A stretch of DNA of 64,000 bases from the NCBI GenBank assembly GCA_030268105.1, contig BSDZ01000025.1, positions 806,001 through 870,000 on the forward strand, in the 5' to 3' direction. The DNA comes from Volvox africanus. Its lineage: Eukaryota > Chlorophyta > Chlorophyceae > Chlamydomonadales > Volvocaceae. A program made the translations under genes and the position numbers. How positions within the stretch are numbered: position 1 is the first letter of the stretch; every line of letters starts with the position of its first letter. The notes beneath the pieces are model-generated. The model was not told the origin of the DNA. It did no database searches and saw nothing but the letters and a program-made list of their open reading frames with translations. Below are positions 25,901-39,404 of this stretch, piece after piece.

Positions 25901-28900
25901 ACACCGCATACCCCTTAACGATGCCTCTGCCTTGCGCCGACAGAAAGCAGGGAGTAATACACATGCGGCGGTGCCTGAAAGTTCCCTTCCACCTGACCGC
26001 TCCATATGCACCATCCCCTTCCTAATTCTCAGTGCGGCCCCATGCCGATCCCCCACATCCCTGCGCCCCTGGTCCTGTCTGCAGCTGTCTACCGCGGGGA
26101 CGCTCTTCCAGGCCGCCGGTGGGTGCGGGAGGTGTGTGTGTGTGTGCGTGCGTGCGTGCGCGCGCATCTACATGGGGTTCAACTCGCGGATATAGACATG
26201 TGTTGGTTGGGAACCGGGAGGAGGGAGCGGACATACTTCACTAGGATGAGGTCGCGCACGTGCGACCGGTTCCCCATGCGCTCTGGGCCTTGTTTCCCAG
26301 TAGATCGTGCACACCGGCAGTGCACATTCTACCTTACGTGACGCCAGAAACAACTAGCTTTTCGAAACGTTTCCGTTAGTGCAGACATATCTTGCTGGCT
26401 TTTAGGTCCCCAACGGCCTGCACAGCGCGGCAGCGCACGTTTCTGATCTTTAGTTTGGGCGTTGCAGCTGCCCTTGACCTGTGCAAGTTCCTTTCGGGTG
26501 CACACGTTCTCTGGACTGTCGCTGCCTCTCTCTCTCGCTTGAGCCTGAGACCCGGACGTGTCTAACAAACATGTCACAAGTGACGCATTCAAGACATTCT
26601 TGGAAACATGCGAAGAACGTGCTCGATGGTCAAGAGGCTTGCGTGGCTCTACGAGGTTTGCTCTCGAGTTGCATCGATATGCCGATGTCATTGGGCGAGG
26701 GCACCCGCACAACCTAAAGCGCGCTGCTTGTCTTGTTATCGCTGCTGGGGGCGCATCTGCCCCCCCCCCTCTCCAGGTGAGTGGCCTGTGGCCATGATCC
26801 TGGCTGTCTGCCAGGGCAGCTCGCAGGGGCTGGCGGCCATCGTGCACAAGCTGGCGCAGCCCGGGGGTCCTGCCACCGCCATCCTTCAGACCCCGGAAGT
26901 GCAGCTGGCCCAAAACATTGCGTCGGCGCTGCGCAACGTGTACGGCGGCGTTGGGACAATGGTTGGAGATGCGGAGCTGAAGGTGGCCCTCCCTGGATCG
27001 AGGCCGGGGACGTCGGGTAGGTGCAAGAGGGGTTTTGGGGATTTCACACTGGCGACACACGGGAGGCGCCGTGCCGTGTAGCCGTGTAGCCGTGTAGCCG
27101 TAGGGTTGCAAAAGGGGTTACAAAGGGGGTTACCCATCGTTGGGTAACGTAACCGAGATGGGTCTGGATTAATTAGCAGGACCATTAGCCCGGGGATGGT
27201 TGAGCTCCTTACCCCTCAAGAGGTACCGGGCTCATGTATGCCAAAGTCCAAGAGACCAGCTTCAAAATGTATGGGGTATCGAAGCATTATGTGGGTCTGG
27301 GGCTCACATCACATCTGGGAGAGCACTTGGGGGTCAAATGTACTTGGGAAGACGGAATCGACTTCAACATTGGAGCCCTTTCCTCCTCTTCAGTGATTCC
27401 GACCCCGGCACATGTATTAATTGGTTACGTTTGCTGTCCGTTTGCAGAACCGGTAGACCGAGCGGAAAACTGGGCAATGGCTGCTCCCTTGGCTGCCCCT
27501 GCCGCCGTCGCTGTGCCTGTTGGCCTTCCGCGCGGAGCTGTCCCGGACGTGGATCTGGGCCCCATCCCGCCGTGTCCCAACCGCGGCACCGTGGTGGCTG
27601 CCTACGGCTTCACCGCGACGGCGGCAGCCAGCGTGGCGGCAGCGAATGGCGGCGGCACACAGTTTGCGTCCAGCAGCAGCCGGCCGCCGGCAGGGGCCGC
27701 AGCCGCCGCCAGTGTGACGGGCTCCTCAAGTCAACGCCCAGGTGGGGGCAGCACCGCCCTGGGCGACCTAGATGCCCATTCCGTGGACTCCGGGGACACG
27801 GCGCAGGCGGCGGCACGCGCGGAGTTCTTCAACCAGTTTGGTGGTGGTGGCGGCGGTGGCAGCGGTTTCGGTCGGGGACCCACGAACGAGTTCTCCTCTG
27901 ATGAGGACGATTCGGATTCCGAAGCGACAGGCAGTTTGGGTGGTGGTGGTGGCGGCACGCAGAGGCGCATTAAGCTCCAAATCCGTGATTCGCTTGCCGC
28001 TGGTGGCGGTGCAGCCGCCGGCTCCCTTCGCGAAGCTGTAAGCAACATCCGTGTGGCACCACCAGGGAGCGTTCGGTCCTCCATAGCCAGCACCGTTGGG
28101 CCGTTGGGAGAACAGCAACCTGCCGCTGCAGCTCCCGCACCGGTGCAGTTTCCTCCCGGCATGTCCTCAGCGCAGCTGTACGCCGGCGGCGTGGCGTTCA
28201 TGGAGGCGGGGGACTGGCGGAACGCCGCGGCCTATTTCTCCCGAGCCATGTCGGTCCTACAGCACGAAGAACGGGCTGTACTGGACGAGCAATCGCGACG
28301 CGCGCGCCTCGCCTTCTGCGCTCAGTATTACGCTGCGACCCGGCTTCTGGAGGCCGTGGGCGCTGGGACGGGTCCCCGCGAAGCCCGCCTGTACCGCTAC
28401 TTGACTGGTCTGACCCTGGACGACAAGCACAGCAAAGCGCTGTTGCAGCAAGCCATTACCCGGAACAGAGCCGTGGGCAACAACAGGTCCGTGCGCCCCG
28501 ACGTTTGAATGAGGGGAGACATGGGACCCAGTCATTGGAGTAAGAGTCTTTTAGGGCCTGAGTGGTAGTGTGGACTCGGGCGCGTGGACAAAGTGGATTA
28601 GGGATGGGGGATGGGGAGGGAGGGGCTGTTATTGTTGTTGTTTTAGGGTTTTAGGGTTTGTAGGGTTGTAGGTTGTTGTTATTGTGTGTGATACGGTAAG
28701 GGCTGGGAAAGGCACGGACTTCGCGGCAAGTAACCGTGCGCAGGCTCATGAGCGGTAAAATGCGCAGATACATATACGGATACATATATGGATTTGGTCG
28801 TGCATGGGGAGTCAGCGGAAGCTGAGGTGGGCTTCTTCTGGAAAGACACCTGGATACGTCGTTCATGAGAAAGCTTTACGCTTGCATGCCTGAGCCCCTC

Positions 28901-29981
28901 TCTCGGCGTTTTCCTCTCGCGGTTCTTTTATTCCCCTCTCGCTTACTGGCCCTTTTAAGACCCACTGCAGCCCATATCCACCTTACCCCTTGCCCCATCC
29001 CAATCGCTGCGCCTCAAGGTACGCTGCCGACCAGTTGACGGTTCTGATCGCCAAGGTGGCGGATTCCGCTCCCCCCGAGTACCTCTCACAACTGCAGGTG
29101 TGTGGTGTTGTATGCGTATGGGGTTTTAAACGTTTTTGGAAATACGGATATAACTAATGCCCGTAAAGGGCTGCAGATGTGGTGTTTTGCGTTCTTGGTT
29201 GGAGTGGCCAACCTCCGGGGTTGAATGTGTGCATAGTTTGGATCAGGAATGAAATGAAATGGAAAGGGGGGAACGCAGCGCGTTATGCGAAGGTTGACTA
29301 TTGCTACTATGTGGCGAGAGCTGCCGCGCGACAAGCAAGCAGTGTTGCAGGTGTGGGTGCCCTTCCTTGCTGGGCCGCAACGGGGGCTTCAGTCTGGGGA
29401 CTGTGTTTCGCCTTCAGTTGGATACAGAAACAGATTTGCCGTGCAGCGCCGTGAGCAACCCAGAGCGGCTTTTTGACGATAATCTTCATATTCAGTGTGT
29501 GGACGCTGCTTGTTAGGGCAGCCACGCAGGATATTTTACCGGCTTTAGGGTACTATGTTGAGCTTCTGAAGCAGCTGACATAATGATGACTTTGTGTAGC
29601 TGTGCGCGCAGCGGGCCGTGCTATAACCCTGCTTAGCTTAGCACTTTCGGCTTTGCTCCTTGCTTTAAGCGGAACTGGGGCCTTACAAAACCGCACACAA
29701 CCGCATTCCTAGCACCCTGGCTCTATGCTCCCGCCCCTCCGCCCACTGCAATCCTTCTAATCTCTCTGCCATTCTTTCGTCGGAATTGCGTGCACGTGTT
29801 TCCTGAATCTCTGCTTCCTCAGATGGAAGTTGAGGAATGCGACCGACAGGGTGGACGTAACACGAGCGTCCCGGATGACGAGAAGGTGACGGACTGGGCC
29901 TTACTGGTCACCAAGGCAGCCGAGGGCCTGGGGCCTTGCAAGGAGAGCGTGGACGCGCTGGTGCTTCCTATCCTGTCGTGA
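13958..29981 (+). CDS. TWD40-1: TWD40-1, TPLATE/TSET complex subunit
   Basis: Twenty exons: 13958-14035, 14177-14254, 14567-14695, 15216-15326, 15884-16213, 16894-16986, 17879-17995, 18454-18579, 18813-19050, 20055-20211, 20838-21113, 22056-22330, 22965-23167, 23795-23938, 24536-25555, 26085-26118, 26777-27016, 27448-28486, 29019-29097 and 29823-29981. Every junction is phase-compatible; the protein is about 1641 aa, close to the roughly 1600 aa I recall for the Arabidopsis protein (At3g50590). Two WD40 propellers come first (about 30-360 and 500-960; blocks FHPSKPLMAV, FIGPND-like FLGPNDTHFCV, LTTQRLMLVTAG and VVWAGPMLLVSTAAG). An alpha-solenoid follows (about 980-1215), then a Gly/Ala/Ser linker with the conserved KLQIRDS motif and a TPR-like helical pair near 1460-1490. 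TWD40-1 is part of the octameric adaptor that drives clathrin-mediated endocytosis at the plasma membrane. Least certain are exon 1, exons 9-11 and the C-terminal exon. The intron after 16986 starts GC, and the one before 29019 ends AAG. Confidence 0.93.
14966..15003. repeat. Short tandem repeat of a CAGTCC(C)C unit
   Basis: About five imperfect copies of a 7-8 bp CAGTCCC/CAGTCCT unit lie in the third intron of TWD40-1. A second small array of five-base GCTCA units follows at about 15052-15071. Both are non-coding. Confidence 0.7.
17038..17128. repeat. Purine-rich GGGAGGGATG-type tandem repeat
   Basis: About eight imperfect copies of a GGGAGGGAT(A/G) unit lie in the GC-AG intron of TWD40-1, 52 bp after the donor. 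The complementary strand gives apparent Pro/Ser/Leu ORFs, which are artefacts of the repeat. Confidence 0.8.
21785..22020. repeat. Polypyrimidine tract (CCCCTCTCC-rich)
   Basis: More than 200 bp of almost pure C/T on the plus strand immediately precedes the acceptor of the TWD40-1 exon at 22056. It is an unusually long polypyrimidine tract for an intron and may be an expanded simple repeat. It ends in three CCTGT copies. Confidence 0.75.
22337..22667. repeat. Compound hexanucleotide/dodecanucleotide microsatellite
   Basis: About 39 nearly perfect copies of GTTCTT (22337-22572) are followed by about eight copies of TTTGTG and four copies of TATGGATGTGTG. The array begins seven bases after the donor of the TWD40-1 intron 22331-22964. 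All frames stay open because the unit is six bases long. The Leu-Val, Phe-Leu and Glu-Gln ORFs across it are therefore not evidence of protein. Confidence 0.95.
23352..23488. repeat. Purine-rich GGGAGGGAGA tandem repeat
   Basis: About 130 bp is almost entirely G and A on the plus strand, in an intron of TWD40-1 (23168-23794). It is potentially triplex- or G-quadruplex-forming. Confidence 0.8.
24076..24136. repeat. Two-copy tandem duplication of about 25 bp
   Basis: The unit GTGGGAAGGGGGTAAGGGG plus AAGAA occurs twice head to tail, with a third partial copy. It lies in the TWD40-1 intron 23939-24535 and is non-coding. Confidence 0.75.
28641..28665 (+). repeat. Short interstitial telomere-like motif
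   Basis: Two perfect TTTTAGGG units are followed by a degenerate TTTGTAGGG unit. TTTTAGGG is the telomere repeat of Chlamydomonas. The motif sits inside TWD40-1 intron 28487-29018, so it is interstitial and not a chromosome end. Confidence 0.5.
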
Positions 29982-32190
29982 CCTGGTGTAGCGATGAAGG
30001 AGCGGACGTGCTAGTGCACCGGAGAACAGTCCCCTAGAGGTAACTGGTCCAAGTTTAGAAGTTAAAACGCAGGGCTGGTGTACATCGTTATTTGGGTGTT
30101 ACACGGTGGGCAACTACTTGCCCTGAAAGGACAAGCACCGCCGGGGGCCCTGACCGGGCCGAACCACAGCGCAGCGGGAGGGGGAGCATGCGGCTGTGTC
30201 TGTCTGTGTAGGGGGCTGTGACAAAAGGGGGAGGATGCTGTTGGCAGGCGGGAGGGCTGTCAGGTGGGGCTTTGGAGAGCCGACCCGAATACATGGACCT
30301 TTGCTGGGTTTCAAGGGAGCTGATGTCTTGACAGTTTCGGAACTGCTTGTTATTAGGTTAGTTGAATGGATCGATGTAGAATGGACAGTGAAGCCAGGGC
30401 TGCCAAACAAGGAGACCACCAGGCAGCCCTGGGATCGGTGGTGACGACCGTGAGTTTGTGACAAGGAAGGCGACGGCCAGGCGCTTGTGCCGGCCCCTGA
30501 GGGTTGCCGGGTCAGGGCGTGCGTGTACCCGTAGTATCTAACCGTCCCATAGTGGGATGGAGTGCATGGCCTCTACCCCTACAAGTGACCCCAAACTCGT
30601 TAAGCGGCACATCCGGCAATACCAGGTGGGCGTTTTTCTTAGCTCCCAGATTATTCGCCCCAAATACGTGGACGTCCCTGTGAATTGAATGCCGGTAGAA
30701 GAGCTTATGCACTCACTCAAGGTAATGTTAAAGTTTTAGCTTGATCCCCAGAGACAATTTAATTTGGCCCACCATGTCGATGGCCAATCCTTCTTCAGTT
30801 CGACTCTCCTGCTATCTGACACCGCAGTCCAAAACCGTTTATGTTCGTTTTCGACATCATAGTCCACTATAGACAGAGACCCACTTTCCACCTGTTGTTG
30901 TTCCCCAATAGTGCACTGCCTGCCCGGTCTGCTGTAATCCGCTGATAATCCCAAGCTTGTACAAACCGCCAGGCATGCACAACTGTGTACTAAGAGTAGT
31001 ATATGGCAGCCACCGCACGGCCGCTGCGCATCCCATAGACAGGCCCATCCAATGCCTTTTTGCGGCCACTTGAATGCCCGCGGCCGCATCCTGACTTACG
31101 GCGATTACCCCACAACTGGGGTGTGTGTTCAAGTATGCTTTCACGAGAAACCCGTCACAACCATCACACCAGGCGATTGCAGGGTCCCAGCCAGTGCCCA
31201 ATCCATCAGCGCTTATGCCTTATAACTTTCGGGAATACACCCCATCACATGCCATAACCCAGGGTATGTGCCAGGAAGCCTTCGCGCTCTGGGCCCAACT
31301 CCAAACGGGACGCGCGTTGAGGGTTCAGGTTACCTGTAATGCCCGACGAAAGACTACATAAGCCACATGGAAACGCTTCGTATCCGTGGTGCCGAAGTTA
31401 TGTTAAGGTGCTTGGATACCTCACCACATGTCAGTGTAGTTGAGTAATTAGGAGAGTTCAGCAGACTAAAGATGTTCTCGATGGCTTAGTAGCCGCCAAC
31501 ATGGGCCGCATTAGCTTAAGTCTGAAGCTGCAAAACTAGATCACGCCAACAAGATTCAAGCACATTCGCTCATTAGATGACTGTGTTGTCGCCGTCTCCT
31601 GGTTTCAAGTACGGCATATATTCATCAAAACCCAACCAGGTGGCGTGTGGGCCCCCGAGTCCGAGAACCATTTCAACCCTACACATGGCAGGAGGGTGCG
31701 GACTTGTGCACCAATGCACACATCCCAGAAAAGGAACAATTAGCTTAGGAGGGCCAAATCCTCTTTCGCGAGCACGGCAAGCCTCGCTAAGTGCATGAAC
31801 CACATTATGCGCGGAATCTGCCCTACCGAGACCACTGGGCCGACGGCCATAAGCGTGTTTTGTAGCCGCCATCTCAGACTAGCCCAAAGTAGGTTTTGAT
31901 ACAGATGTTCAAGGCCAGCCAGCACGCGGCGGTTGTCCCTTTGGGTATACGTCCCCTGTACGGCTCCTGTAGGACTGGGATCGCGCTTTCCTTCCTCGGT
32001 GCTCAGTTTGCTGTTAGTGTGTAGAGGTTGCTTGCTTACGTCAATCCGTACGTATTGTGTTGTCGTTAGGCGGGCGCTCTGGCATTATGTAACTTAACGT
32101 CCTTGAACGTCTTGGTACTTCCACCCGGCCAATCCCGCTCCAACTTTCATCCCCTTTCCATTCGTGGTTTGTTTGTTTGTTTGCTTTGGT

Positions 32191-32234
32191 GAACTACACC
32201 ATTCCTGAGTGGTGTAGTTCAGCCCAGTTGGGCT
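32191..32234. repeat. Two adjacent hairpins
   Basis: GAACTACACCA and TGGTGTAGTTC can pair around an eight-base loop (32191-32220). The next 14 bases pair again as AGCCCA and TGGGCT around GT. Position and lack of a nearby gene give no role; a transcription end, small transposon terminus or structured RNA are all possible. Confidence 0.5.
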
Positions 32235-33459
32235 GTGTGTACAATTGTCTTTATTGTGAGGCGCCCCTAGAATGAGGGCTCGCAGCTTTATCGTCCTTTC
32301 AGTTGCCTTGTTTTGCCTTCTCCGGCAGCTCGTGAGAATGTGAAAAGGTGTGACCAGGGATGTGACAGCTCGGGTTCGCCGCGCAGGTGGGGGCTGTCGC
32401 TAAACCCCAACTGCAATTTGCATTCCTCTGTGCGTAAAACTGTATGCATGTTCCCTGCTTCCTTTTCTTTCTTGAGAGCCGGCGGCGCCGGACTACTACA
32501 AGCCTTGAGTGGAATCGTTTTGTTTGACGGTTCACTTTTGCCTGCCAAATTTATTGTTGAACATTACATGTAAGTAATACAATACATCGTGCTAATCTGT
32601 CGTGTAAATAGAGCAAAACCGTGTTACCGTGAGTCCGTGACACCATCTTTCTGGCAGAATCTGTAACCAATCCGTAACGGTCTGACATTTCCCAACGGTG
32701 ATCCGGTCGGAAGTGTGCAAGTGTCATTGTCACTTCATGTCAAAGTTGTCATGTCATATTCCTGTTCGCATTCGTGTTTACGTTCTTTTGTTCTACGTTA
32801 AAAGTCTTTCGCAAATTCAAAGCATTCCCTCGAGCTTCTTGGGATTTGTCAATAAGCAGTGTTTTTGAACGTTGAAGGAGTCTGACTTTGGGTACAGGTC
32901 AAGTAATGAAGAGAAAAATTCCGTTATAGAGGTTACAAACTTACGATGTTGAAAAAGGCCAGGGGGCTTTCTTCGCCCCCTCAGAGGATGAAAACACCTA
33001 AAAGCTACCTTGCCTCAGCTCTTAGGATGTTCACTTGGTAACACAGGGTGCAATAGCGTGTCATGCCAGAATGCGAGTTCCCCTCTTACACACTTAATGG
33101 ATGGCTCCCTCTCATTATTGCTCTGTATCCACTTGAAGTTGCTGTTCACACGTCACCAGGTGGAAAACTGGAAATGGTCTCTGTGTATGGACGTGTGCTG
33201 AACTTCAATAAGTCCTGGGCATACATGCACATGCAGAGGGCCTTCAAGCTGGAGAATCCAATTGTCCTGGTGGAACTGGTTGCCATTTACTATGGAATAG
33301 CTTAGCAAATTGTTCTTTTGTCTTTGGAAGAGCAACAGCTTTGGAGGGCTTCATATCACCATTCGCATACCTACATTCATAAGTTTTCCAGGCAAAAGTG
33401 CCTCTTTTGTGTAGTATCCTGAGTTTTCTGAAACGTCAGGCAGTTTTGTTGGGGGGAGC

Positions 33460-33586
33460 GTAGGGTGACGTTACCCGTTACGTGAAAAATGACGTAACAC
33501 TTCCTAGGTAGCAGATAATGTATAATCACTTGTTACCCCCTTATCCGTAATGTCACATTCGACGTGACGGGTCACGTTACCCCACT
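33460..33586. mobile_element. MITE-like element or relic with imperfect inverted repeats
   Basis: The 41-bp arm at 33460-33500 (around GTGACGTTACCCGTTACGTG) and the reverse complement of 33546-33586 match at roughly three-quarters of positions when aligned by eye. They are separated by 45 bp. The arms contain repeated CGTTAC/GTAACG words. No transposase is present, so if it is mobile it is non-autonomous. No clear target-site duplication was identified. Confidence 0.4.
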
Positions 33587-34464
33587 GTGCATTCCCTCAA
33601 GAAATCAGTTGAATTTTTAACCGCTTCCGTCAACATCATTTTTAAGCATGGCAAGGAAACGTTTTTTGCAGCGTTTGCCTGAACAGACTGGGAAATATTT
33701 GTGCATTACGCTACCGGCATGCTCCGCATCGGCTGGATGGGCAATCTCTTAAGGGTGTGGCGGGGTGGCCGACGCGGTTGCCGACGCACTCGCTGGCGCT
33801 TAACTTCCTGACGTGGAATAGCATCGTTCTACAATATATGCATATCAATGCAAAGGTTTCTGCCGAAAACTTTCTGCTCGCTTGGGGCGTCCTTGGTACG
33901 GCCCGAGCTTGGACAGTTTATCTTTCTTGTAATTGGAAATCCCCCTCTCGGCTCTCGCGATGGAGAGCCAGTCCCGCACGCCATGCATCAAACGGAGAGA
34001 AACCCACCAATCTGTAGGCAGGTATAATTTTTATGTAAAAAGAACTGTCTCTGCCTCATCCTCATGAAACAAATATATGCGCTATGGATGCAAGTCCATA
34101 TGCGACGTACATGAGACTCATCACGCGACGCATCGTTACAATATGCCTTCTGGCGACCCTCTGGTGCATAGCAGCCCCTTCGGCTGGCGCCGGTGTGTAT
34201 CTTGCATTGTCGGAAATGGTGGTCTTACCAGCCTTTCAGAGACTCAGTCCTACCTACCGAAGCGGAAGCGATCTGTCCTACGAGCTCCCTGTGTTTGTTT
34301 AGTTTCACGTCACGTCACGTACAGGAGGCCCCAAACGGTTGCAGTCTTGCTTGCTTTCCGATTTTTGTATATTCTCTCCCTCCGCTCCATAAACAAAATG
34401 CGCGTTGTGTGCATTGACCCATCCTTGTCTTGTGCAACTCGCAACTCTGTTTCACATTTTGTAG

Positions 34465-37920
<3,456 letters not shown>

Positions 37921-39404
37921 GGTGGCAGCGAGCTTCCCACCGGCTGTGAGGTCCAGCCAGTGCTGTCCTAGGCTGCATATGTGGCGGATGGAGAGGTCGG
38001 TGTGATGGTGTTGGGTGATCCTGAGCAGAAGGCTGGGCCCAAGCAAGGGGTTCAGCGTAGGTAGCTCCAACGGGCTCGATGAGGCGATTGATGGACGGTT
38101 GGGCTCGGAGAGCTCGGACCGAATAGGGCTGTTTTGATATCAAATCCAGCTGGCTTGAATCAGAGCCCAGCCAAGAAATCAACCTTACACGTTATCAATA
38201 TTAAGCGTAGCACGCAACATGCCTAATGCCCTGCGCAACCAACACGAATCCAACGCTCAAGAATCAATCAACAAGGAACAACCAACAGAATCAACCAACA
38301 GAATCAACTAACAGGAGCAACCAACAGAATAAGGGTTCAACGAATGGATTGCTCTGGAGGCGGGCAGGCGTGTGGTCAATGCCATGTACATTCTTTCTCA
38401 ACAGGTTTTCCTGCAGCGGCCTAGCGACGACCGATACGATACGATACGTACACGCTGCTGGGTTTCGGAGCGGATCGTTGAATTTCCCGTGCCTGCGAGA
38501 CCCCGACCTCCTCTTCGTTCTATGGGAGGAGAGGTGTAATGAGGGTTTTCATTGGCTCCTGAGGGGTCCTCCTGAGCAAGGGAGACGCAGGTGGTGATGC
38601 ATGTCAGCGTTAGTTGTACATTTCGCCCTTTTCGAAACGCGTACGTACGCACGTACGTAAACCGGCGTCCGGAGTCACTGGTCATTGCTCTCAATATCGA
38701 TTGAGATCAAAGCTCCAGCGGCTTCCAAAGGAGCTAGGTCAGGCTAAGGCTGAGGGCGCGTCACAAACAATATATGCCCCTCTATCTGGATACGCCTCTG
38801 GGCTGATAGACTTTCGAGTGAACGATTTGGCGCCGTGCGTGAATTGCAATTTGGTCAATACATATCTTCCAGCAGAAAATTGCAACATGCAAGTTAGCAG
38901 AGCAACAACTTTGATGGTTCCTCGGGTAAGATACATCTCAAGATGGAATCTTGCTTGACATGTCGAAAAAAAGGCGCCAACCCTAAGCCGGGCTCACGTC
39001 ACCGTCTCCCATAAAAGCATAAGTGATCTATTTCGATTGCTATCTTGCAATCTTATAAAGGTAGCAATCGAAATGCGTGATGGAAAGAGGGTCTTCCAAG
39101 AAGGCGGTTAGACAACCTTTCAGGGGCTATCGCTCAAGTCTGATGGCTGCATGTTGATAGCAAGGCCGAGGCTTCTACGTCTAGTTTAGGAAAACTCCCG
39201 AGCGCGTTTAAAATGGTCCTTTGCCGCATCGCAGCTAGCACCTGAACAGCGAGCTTTTTGACATTCTCAGCGCCGAGGAATATAGCAGAATGAACTGGGG
39301 ACGACATAGGCCATTAACACGTTCATAAACGGCAATCTTGACCTGCTGATTATAAAATTTACCAAACTTGTGGGGGAAATTATTGCCGCATATAGCCCGA
39401 TGCC
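37921..39404. other. Intergenic region, no supported gene
   Basis: This 1.5 kb lies between the unknown gene and the RING-CH gene. It holds a short A/C-rich tandem array (about 38,268-38,335, unit about 16 bp around CAACCAACAGAAT) and a 13-bp-stem hairpin (39030-39074). The last 400 bp before 39405 should include the RING-CH promoter. Confidence 0.5.
39030..39074. repeat. Perfect 13-bp inverted repeat
   Basis: ATTTCGATTGCTA at 39030-39042 is exactly the reverse complement of TAGCAATCGAAAT at 39062-39074, with a 19-base loop. It sits in AT-rich sequence about 330 bp upstream of the RING-CH start codon. It could be a regulatory hairpin, a transposon terminus or chance. Confidence 0.6.

Larger units (their letters stand above)
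29982..34464. other. 4.5 kb without a supported gene
   Basis: Many short ORFs occur on both strands, none with a recognisable domain, consistent splice sites or exon-like composition. The block from about 32,050 to 34,450 is more AT-rich than the neighbouring exons. It contains two back-to-back hairpins (32191-32234) and a pair of imperfect inverted repeats (33460-33586), listed separately. It should also include the missing 5' exon(s) of the unknown gene that begins at 34465. Confidence 0.5.

Noticed and set aside
29982..34464. Search for a transposase or reverse transcriptase in the gene-free region
   Set aside because: No catalytic motif, long ORF or long terminal repeat could be recognised; only short inverted repeats are present.
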